A stretch of 64,000 nucleotides of DNA from Phlebopus portentosus. Taxonomy: Eukaryota; Basidiomycota; Agaricomycetes; Boletales; Boletinellaceae. The position numbers and the translations under genes were made by a program. A model generated the notes under the pieces. The model was not told the DNA's origin and did no database searches. It saw nothing but the letters and a program-made list of their open reading frames with translations. The stretch lies in NCBI GenBank assembly GCA_037892935.1, contig JAYXKI010000002.1:2666001-2730000 (forward strand). The letters are read 5' to 3'. Positions 56,476 through 64,000 of the stretch are shown one piece after another; the first letter of the stretch is position 1; the number at the start of each line of letters is the position of its first letter.

Positions 56476-58639
56476 ATGACGCATCCGCATTCTCTTTCTC
56501 TCGGTGAATCTCTTCTCTTTGACGTTTTCTGTGCTCTGGTAAGTGCTCAAACGGACAACCACTTGGCTTCTGGTACTCATGGTTATTACCTTAGTCAGTT
56601 CATAGAATTTACAATAAATATGAAGTCGACCCTATCAGGCTGCTTCCTACATTTTTCCTGCTCGTAGCAGTGCCAGCTCTACCATATTATTTCCTTGCCG
56701 CACATCTGAAGTCAATCGTCCTCAGTCTTTTTCTGACGTATTCGCTCTTCTATGTCACGCTTCTATCATCAATTGTTCTCTACCGCATATCGCCAATGCA
56801 CCCGCTGGCGAAATATCCCGGCCCGCTGTCCTTGAAAACATCAAAGTTCGTTGCGATGTACCATGCGTCCGGGGGAAAGCAATATGCCTTTTTCAAGAGC
56901 TTGCATGATACATATGGGCCTTTTGTGCGCGTCGGTGAGCGCTTTCGTTCATTCCGCCCAAGGAGTGGTTAAACGAGAGGATATTCTCATCTAGGTCCCA
57001 ACGAATTGTCTGTGGTCGACACTGAAGCAATTCCACCTATCCTAGGTCTGGATGGAATGAGAAGAGGTCCTTGTAAGTACAGTCTAGTGAATTCCCGTCG
57101 CGCTCAGTTCTGATCCGCGTCCAGTGTGGGACGCTCATTGTCCACCGGGAACGACGCGACATCTACTTGCATTGCGGAATGTCGAACAACACAATGAGCG
57201 ACGCAAGTTATGGAATCATGGGTTCACCTCAGCATCTATGAAAGAACTCCAACCAGCAGTGGAGAGTCGGGTCCTCGAACTCGTCGAAGAACTCGGTAAA
57301 CAGGCTTCACGAGAGGAAGAGACTTCACTGGATCTTGCACAGTGGATGGCCAGCTTACGTAAGTACTGACGGGAGGTCTTCGCTTGATATTTGCTGACGA
57401 AGTAAGATAGGTATGACTTTATGGGAGACATGGTGTATGGATGTACCAGACTACCTGGGTGTGACCGTGCTGATAATGTACTGCAGATTTGGCGGAGGTT
57501 TCTCGTTCATGCGTAACGGCGATGAAGTTGGAGTGCGAGGGTTGCTCGAGGGAACCTTGAAGTTAGTACTTCTGTTTCAGGACAACACGAAGCAAGGAAG
57601 CTAACTTGCCTTGAACGACTAGGGTTATAGGACTTCTAGAACACGCGCCGTGGATCGTCGGTCTGCTCCGAAACGTGGCGAAGGTCTCAGAAAAAGGGCG
57701 GAAATATCATGCATTCGGAATGCGATGCTATGATACGCGCAAGGAGCAAGGAGCGACGAAGAGAGATTTGTTTCATTACATCGTGAGTATCTGACAGCCT
57801 ATTCGTCTCTGCCTCCTCTCACGAGTTCTTAGACAAATGAAGATGGACTAGAGCGAATGGAAGTCCCGAGAGATCAAGGTCTCAACGAGATTTTTGCTGC
57901 TATCATTGCCGGGGCCGATACCACTTCTACTGTATTGGGCGGTCTCTTCTTCCACCTTCTGTCGAACCCCGCTGTGATGGAAAGATTACAGAAGGAGGTA
58001 GACTCGGAATTCCCTCGAGCCGAAGGAGAGCCGTTTGATGCCGTCAAGCTCGCTGGGATGCCCTACTTGAATGCTGTCATGTGCGTCTCATCTTACTTGC
58101 ATTTGAAAGGGAAGATACATTCTCGCTCATATTTGTCATTGCCAGTAATGAGGCTCTCCGTCTCCAGCCACCTTTACCAACTTCGTTGCAGCGAAGTCCC
58201 TTAGAAGGAAGCGGAGGAAAGCAAGTAGCTGGAAGGTGAGTTCTTTATCTTGCACAGCTTGGAATATCTATATTCATATCCTTTAAGATTTGTTCCGGAG
58301 AATACGGCCCTATACGTTCCGCTCTACGTCCTACAGAGAGATTCACGCTACTTCTCCCCCTTACCGAACGCATTCATCCCAGAGCGCTGGCTAGACACAA
58401 CCAGCGGCAAATTTATCAGCAACACATCTGCGTTTATCCCATTCTCGACGGGACCGGCGAACTGTGTCGGAAAGAACTTGGCTTTGCTTGAGATGCGCAT
58501 GGTCGTTGCGACGATAATTCAGAGGTTTCATGTGAAGTTTGCTGAGGGCTATGATCCGAGCAAGTGGGAAGAAGAACTGCAGGATTTCTTCGTCACGAAA
58601 GTAGGGAGACTACCTGTCATTGTTACCCTGAGAGCGTAG
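56476..58639 (+). CDS. Cytochrome P450, microsomal, copy 2 (intact)
   Basis: Paralogue of the P450 at 40514 with the same intron plan. Exons: 56476-56538, 56595-56934, 56995-57072, 57125-57362, 57411-57434 (24 nt), 57487-57561, 57623-57782, 57833-58080, 58146-58235 and 58288-58639; 555 residues. Exons 2, 5, 8 and 9 have identical lengths in both copies (340, 24, 248 and 90 nt). Motifs: hinge HPLAKYPGP, HNERRKLWNHGF, I-helix AGADTT, ExxR in NEALRLQP, FIPERW and haem loop FSTGPANCVGKNLALLEMR. An alternative donor/acceptor pair exists at the fourth intron; the chosen pair has the better branch site. No lesion. The substrate is unknown. Confidence 0.92.
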
Positions 58640-59042
58640 CGAGGCTGTTTGGAGCAAAGCACGTACGTATCATCCACAGTCCATTCAGATTTGTCCCCGA
58701 GGATGCTGCAGTATACAGTCCGTCATACATGTATACGTTATGAAGGGACTCTTTTTTCTCTTTTTCATTTCTCGAATCTCTCATTCCAGACTCTTAATTT
58801 TGAACATTAGTACTTCTGCCTGATAGATGGAGTCTCTGTTCCAAATGTGCTACATACGTATTCAACGTCTGTAACTAAGCAGGAAAAGATTCGGTTCATA
58901 GCCATGTGCATAAAATAATGTATGTAATACTGGGTAATGTAGAGACTAAATATGTCTCATATGATTTATGTTTTGCAAAGTCACTCGAGGACAGTTTTCT
59001 CCCGGAGTTTAGACTCCGCTCAAAATCTAACGCGTCGCGATC
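58640..59042. other. Intergenic with a P450 exon relict
   Basis: About 400 bp. At 58686-58733 the sequence after a cag acceptor reads RFVPEDAAVYSPSYM, resembling the start of P450 exon 10 (RFVPENTALYVPLYV). The rest is AT-rich. Confidence 0.5.
58686..58733 (+). pseudogene. Relict of a P450 exon
   Basis: About 45 bp beginning gatttgtccccgaggatgct match the 5' end of P450-2 exon 10 (gatttgttccggagaatacg) in sequence and in having an acceptor AG just before. Similarity stops after about 15 codons. It may be the trace of a partial duplication. Short, so moderate confidence only. Confidence 0.5.
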
Positions 59043-60251
59043 ATGTGCCGACTATCTTTGAAAGTTGAGCGTCGCCCAGTTGTAGATCCTGTCCCTCTTG
59101 GACTTTCGCAAGCGTCAAGGCAACTTTCGATGCCACCATGCTCAAATCCAACCGAAACCAGTTCGCCTCTTTCCCGTGCGCGGCATACTTCATCAGCCGA
59201 AAGGATTGCAAAATACACCGTCATCTCATGCAAGTCCGTCTTTCCATCTCTCGATTGCTTCTCACTCATTCAGTCTAACATCTTCTCGATCTCTGAAATA
59301 GCTCTAGCGGGTGCCACACTGACGGCAGTCTATGAGTCTACGATTGGGCGGGCACGAGCTATTCGTGAACTTGAGGCTCGGAGAGCCAGCTCAGACACGG
59401 AGTTGTCAGTGGGCGAACCAAAGTCGGCCAATTAGGGAACCTGGGTGAACACATCGATGCAGCCAAGACCTACCGACACAATACGGCACTACTGACTGCC
59501 TCCGCTGCTTTGAATAGCGGACTGGTCGCGTTTGCGTTCTTCAGTGAGTCGATTTCTTGTGTCTTCCCTTGGAGATGGCAGGGCTTACTGTTATTCTGCT
59601 TGCAAGGCTTGCGCGAACATTTTATCTCTCCGGTACTTGCTTGTACTCGAAGTAGTACCAGCCAAACTGGTGGTGTGGATCAGCCCTTGACTTGGTCAAC
59701 CATGCGAATGCATCACCTCGAAGATTCTGCTCTTACCGGCGTTGTTCTTGGGGGAGCGTTCAATGCGTGGAAGAGTATGTCTTTCCCCTATCCACTCCCT
59801 TGTTTACATACAAGCTGATATTGTCACTATCCCATCTACTTTTTTGTTTGGTAATGTCAAGAGGGACCAAGAGGTATTCTTCCAGGAGCGTTCACTGCTT
59901 CGCTGGCGTGTACCGCGCTGCAGTTACTGGTCAATGAACTTGATGTGCAGCGCGTACGATATGTCTCTCATTCGGGCCGATCTTCCACCTCTGCGTCATG
60001 TTCTTTCTGCATCCGAGTCACAAAATGCTTCATCTGCAGAAACGAATCGACCTTCGTTTGGCGAACGCGTGCTTACATTCATCGGAATCACGAAAGTTGA
60101 CGACACAGAGTACCTCCGACGTCTCAAGGCGAAGCGCGACGCACATCTTGCGCGGATTCGTGAGCTGGAGGCGCAGATTGAGAAGGAAAGGAGAAATAGC
60201 GATGATAGATCTGAAAAGGACGAAAATGAATCGAATGGCAGGCCTAGCTGA
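59043..60251 (+). CDS. Tim17/22/23-like mitochondrial membrane protein (one single-base frame break)
   Basis: Exons 59043-59543, 59607-59774, 59862-59953 and 60018-60251; about 331 residues. The central part has Gly-rich helices in the style of the Tim17 superfamily: IALAGATLTAVYESTIGRAR, TALLTASAALNSGLVAFAFF, LTGVVLGGAFNAWKKGPRGI and LPGAFTASLACTALQLLVNE. The C-terminus is a charged coiled coil (YLRRLKAKRDAHLARIRELE). After SVGEPK the frame breaks. One extra A in the AAA at 59420-59422 gives VGQLGNLGEHIDAAKTYRHN and closes all phases. The family resembles fungal relatives of TIMMDC1-type assembly factors; the exact role is not settled by sequence alone. Confidence 0.7.
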
Positions 60252-60438
60252 GGTGGGGTAGATCTGATATTTGAATATGGAAGGGACATTGCATCAATCA
60301 CAGTCAATATATTATATATTCTACTTTTGATGCACTATACGTGCGTCAGGTGTGCAATAACGATGTCGATAACGATGATCATTCCATCTTCTCAATGTCC
60401 TCTTACTCGGTCCCCACCATCGTATCTTTTGCCTTTCT

Positions 60439-62048
60439 TCAGCTTTCTTCTAATTTTCCTCCAGGTTCGACAGTGTCTATGACGGGGTTCGAATTGTCGT
60501 TGGATGGGCATGTACATAAATGCCATAACTCTACAGCACCTCGCTTCTTGTCTGCATGTAAGCCCGCAATCGCAAACATAGCGACGATCTCCGGCTCTTG
60601 ATTATCGGGTAGCGTATGCGTTGTGGACGTCAAGATGTCGACCTTCGCACATCTGGATTGCGCGGAGCAAATTGTTTGTAGTCCACCAGGTGGCATATCG
60701 CCTTGTCTCGATCTTGAACCTGAGGAAAGATTTGAAGAGAGGCGGTGCAGCTCGAGTTTTCCAGAGACTGTACAAGAGAGAAGTGTATCCGGCGTGATGA
60801 ATTGTCTGAAAATGGCTTATGTCAGTCTTTGAAGGAAAGGAAAGGAAAAGGCGAAGACAGAGCACCAACAATCCAGCAATAAGGCTCTCCCCGACTTTGA
60901 TGAAGAATCCTTCCTCTTCGTTCAATCCTCCCCACTTCCTACTTCGTTTCACCTTGGACTTGTTCTTTCTGCTAGATTCCGACTGTATTGATTTCACCCC
61001 GCCTAAGCCAACCCATACGCGTCCATCTGCTGTGCCTGCTGCAACTGCCCCTTGAGAAGAAAGCGCGAGGGCGGTGATGAAGGGTGGGAGTGATGAAATG
61101 CCTGGCGCGAGAGCGGGCGAGGGTGCTGGATTATTGAAAAAAGAAGACAGTCGTTAGTCGTAAAGGGACTGGTAACCGGGAGAAGCAAGAAAACGGAAAA
61201 ACAAGAGAAACATCAAGAATACTTACTGATATCAAATCGTGCAAGGAGCGTTCGAAGCTTGAAGTCGTGCAGGAGAAGAGCACAGTCATAGCCTCCCGTG
61301 AGTAGCTCGCTCGGTCTATCTGGTATGAAAGATGCCGTCCAAGCAATCTATGAAGCAATTGTTCAAACTGCAAGCCTAAGGGCGAGTGCCACATAAAGAA
61401 CAAACGGATTCATGGCTTGTCTTCATTTTTGAAACCTCGACAGACGAGGATGACGTGTCTAGGATGTACACTCCACCGGTATCTGTCGTGCATGCAAGGT
61501 AAGCATGGTTTGCACTTATCTAAAGTCAGATCAGCGTGCTTTGGAACAATCTATGACTCCTATGCTCACTTGATTGATGACATCTTCGTCGTCTTGTCCG
61601 ACATCCTTCGCAAGGGACGCGTCTGATCGCGTTAGGATCATTTTATTGGTAGATTCGGGGCTTCGGAGGTCAAAGCGATATACCTGATCAACCGGCCATC
61701 ATCTGGAGCGAATTCAAGACATGGAGAAGCAAGGCTTACACTTTTCCCCGATGCTATCCATATATCCAATTTATCTTCGTCATCGGCACGCCCGCAGAAC
61801 AAAACACTAGAGATGGATGCGCCGAGTCCACGAATGGCTTTTTGGACTTTAGATTCCGGAGGTTTGTACAGACGTACACTTCCATCATCTACCTCAGTTT
61901 CTCATTTGCATATGTTTGAAGAGTCGGAGGGATAACATAGCATACCTGAACCGACCGCGAGATGCTTCGCGTCGGTGCTAAAGGTGCTAAAGACACACGC
62001 AGTTGCTTGCGTGGGTAGAAATAAAGTCGACGAAAGTGTAGTGTTCAT
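60439..62048 (-). CDS. WD40-repeat protein (WDR53-like)
   Basis: Seven exons on the minus strand: 62048-61946, 61888-61740, 61683-61570, 61519-61406, 61347-61227, 61125-60870 and 60805-60439; 407 residues. WD-type blocks: FSTDAKHLAVGSDDGSVRLY, VYRFDLRSPES, HAYLACTTDTGGVYILDTSS, FIPDRPSELLTGGYDCALLL, ITALALSSQGAVAAGTADGR and FITPDTLLSCTVSGKLELHR. They should form one beta-propeller scaffold. The GGYDCALLLHDF block is the part most like WDR53. The donor of the last intron (gttggt) is weak; otherwise splice sites are standard. Partners are unknown. Confidence 0.8.
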
Positions 62049-62552
62049 GACTACTTGTCCTGTCTGAAGCTTCTAACGACCGGGTAGGTTTCTCGGACTC
62101 AGGAAAATATCCTCTCCATAGGGTCAAGTCAAGTCCTGTCGAATAGAATGTTTCTTGTGATCGATGTCGATCTTAGCCTAAACAAGAAAAGATAATCTTA
62201 TCAGATATCTCAGATAATCCATTTGCCGCCGACAAGTCGGAGCCAATTTAATCATCACGTCCCGTTTCCCCTTCTACACCCGGCCGCCGTGTCCGTTTTG
62301 CTCTGATTCTGCGCTGCTTGCAGAGGATTATAGCTAGTCAAGACTGGGATCAATGATCTGATTCGAGGTGGATCAAGGTTTACCGCGCGAAAGTCCAGGT
62401 TGTTGGTCCGGACTTGGCGTGTGGGACACGCATTTGTAAGGAAGAAACAGACCGCAGCTCGTCGTCCGTCCATGCGGACATAGTAAATATATCATTATTT
62501 AAGGATTTTCAGCTCAGGCTCGTCCTTCTATCTTCCCTTCCCTCTTGCCACC
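62049..62552. promoter_or_regulatory. Divergent upstream region of WD40 and MFS genes
   Basis: About 500 bp between divergent starts. A TATA-like atttaag lies near 62496-62502, followed by a pyrimidine-rich run (62516-62548) up to the MFS start. Confidence 0.45.
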
Positions 62553-64000
62553 ATGTCCACCCCTCAGCGACCGTCGACACCATCGCTCAAGCCTGAGGCG
62601 CAGTCGGGTGGACACTCACGCTCGCATTCTCGCGCACGCGACTTGCACAGCGCGCAGGCGTGCTTGGTCTCTTATCTGCAAGAGGGTGCTAATGAAGTTC
62701 TCCTACCTGAGGCATCAGTATCAGAGGGAGGAGTCGAACTGTTGCATGAGTTTGTTCATCCTCATCGTCGCGATAAGCGTAGAGCGGATACGGAAGCCAC
62801 CCTCGTTGCTGGGGATTTGGATCCTGAGCAGCAACTTTTTGAAGCTAGCTCTGACAGTGATGCTGACGAAGAAAGTGACGAAGAAGACTGGGAGGCCTTG
62901 AAGAAGCGTCCTTGGTACAAACGACCTTCGCCATATTGGTACGATTATACATTCTCGCCACAGCCATTTAATCAAAACGACAAACTGATATGGTTTAAAA
63001 TATTAGGTTGTTGTGCACGACCCCATTTTCATCTATCGCAATGTCTGCATGCGTTGCTCCACGAATTGAGATATACACTCTTCTCGCCTGCAGGCAACAC
63101 AAACCAGAATACACCGTCGGCGACTGTCCTCATGGCATTGACGTCAACACCAATAATACCGTGCTTCCAACATCGTTTTCTAGACTCCGAGATTCACTTC
63201 CGATCAGTGATTACCAATACCCGTTACCAGGATCCAAAACCATTAGTCTCCTTTTTGACGAGCCTGCCCTTGGCACAATCGAAGAGTCGAGTGATAGTAA
63301 GAGTAAATGCGCATCAGATCCGGTCGTTCAGGCGGCGGCCGCGAAGATTATAGCTGGTAAGTAGACGCTCTGAATCTGTGTTCAATATCTTGTAAGTTTA
63401 CTAACTCTATCTTCAATAGTAATGACGACAACTATGGGGATCCTGGGATGCCTCACGACGGCGTTCTGGGGTTCGGTGAGGCTGCAATATGCTTCAAGCG
63501 AGACGGGAACTGAAATAATCGGGTTATGTCCTAGCTTTCCGATAAGTACGGCCGGCTACGCGTACTTGGTATCTCTGTCATAGGTCTGCTCTTCAAGTGT
63601 GTACGAAGGACAATGTTCTAGCCTTAGATCGCTGACCAAGAAACTCGCATTTACTAACAGCGACGTCGTCTTCATTTCTGTGTTCTTCTTTTCCAAGAAA
63701 CTTCCAGGAGGCTACTGGTTCCTCCTACTCGGACCGATCATAGAAGGTGTCTTAGGAGGTTCGCCCTCCTGTTCTTGGATTCTAGTCTTCATTTGAGCTT
63801 AATCTGAAACAACTACTGTGATAATTTCAGGACTAACAAGCATGATTGCTGCCATACACGCATATATAGCGGATGTGACTTCACCTGGCGATCGATCTCG
63901 ACAATTCTCCCTAGGCGCTGGTCTGCTCTTTGTAGGAATGGCACTTGGTCCGACTGTCGGCTCCGTCCTTGTACGCGTGACGCACACACCCATGGTGGTA
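62553..64000 (+). CDS. Major facilitator superfamily transporter, 3' end cut by window edge
   Basis: Exons 62553-62938, 63007-63356, 63420-63475, 63535-63596, 63661-63758 and 63831 onward. The N-terminal 110 residues are cytosolic, Ser/His-rich then acidic, ending RPWYKRPSPYW at the first helix. Helix 1 continues LLCTTPFSSIAMSACVAPRI, followed by a long first loop holding the Cys-containing segment LLACRQHKPEYTVGDCPHG. After it come TTTMGILGCLTTAFWGSLSD and KYGRLRVLG, the MFS motif A region (G-x-x-S-D-x-x-G-R), then FWLLLGP-like helix 4 (YWFLLLGPIIEGVLGG) and SMIAAIHAYIADVTSPGDRS. The last visible part reaches the fifth helix. The substrate is unknown. Confidence 0.9.

Noticed and set aside
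1..64000. CRISPR arrays, prokaryotic operons, rRNA or tRNA genes
   Set aside because: No regularly spaced repeats, no ribosome binding sites and no tRNA B-box with a matching cloverleaf were seen by eye. A tRNA search program could still find one I missed.

Overview
The window is nuclear DNA of a filamentous basidiomycete, most likely an Agaricomycete. Genes are dense on both strands and are cut by many 45-65 bp GT-AG introns. Several exons are tiny (15-24 nt). Gene content and families such as the P450 pair and the Gly-rich membrane proteins also fit. Gene models were built by hand: exons were joined where splice signals, reading phase and recognisable protein families agreed.

Layout. 0-9 kb: N-terminal protein methyltransferase (cut by the left edge), fork-protection factor Csm3/Swi3, mitochondrial succinyl-CoA:3-ketoacid CoA-transferase, and the cell-wall regulator Smi1/Knr4. 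9-16 kb: NuA4 scaffold Eaf1/Vid21 and an AlkB-like dioxygenase with a GRF zinc finger. 17-24 kb: three tandem paralogues of an unrecognised single-pass membrane protein family, the best candidate here for undescribed biology. 24-32 kb: mitoribosomal uS7m, two tandem type II haloacid dehalogenases, a SAM methyltransferase and a broken NADP-dependent reductase. 32-34 kb: ribosomal protein eS21 (four small exons, one GC-AG intron) and a C2H2 zinc-finger protein. 34.7-39.4 kb: aprataxin and two divergent aprataxin-like paralogues, in a roughly 1.9-kb tandem segmental duplication that later received a 211-bp TA-flanked MITE. 39.8-48 kb: PIG-Y, a P450, a Pro/Gly-rich conserved protein and an Hsp70 with a phased heat-shock element. 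48-64 kb: PP2A B56, Sog2, a second P450, a Tim17-like protein, a WD40 protein and the start of an MFS transporter.

Most genes are housekeeping genes and do not form one pathway. The accessory parts are tandem families (membrane trio, dehalogenases, aprataxins, P450 pair), each with diverged or decaying members.

A technical theme matters for any reader. In nine genes the conserved frame breaks where one extra base in a run of identical bases restores it, always by adding a base. The affected genes are Knr4, Eaf1, one dehalogenase, the reductase, aprataxin, P450-1, the Pro/Gly-rich protein, Sog2 and the Tim17-like gene. This looks like homopolymer under-calling in the assembly rather than nine pseudogenes. 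The reductase is different because it also carries an in-frame stop.
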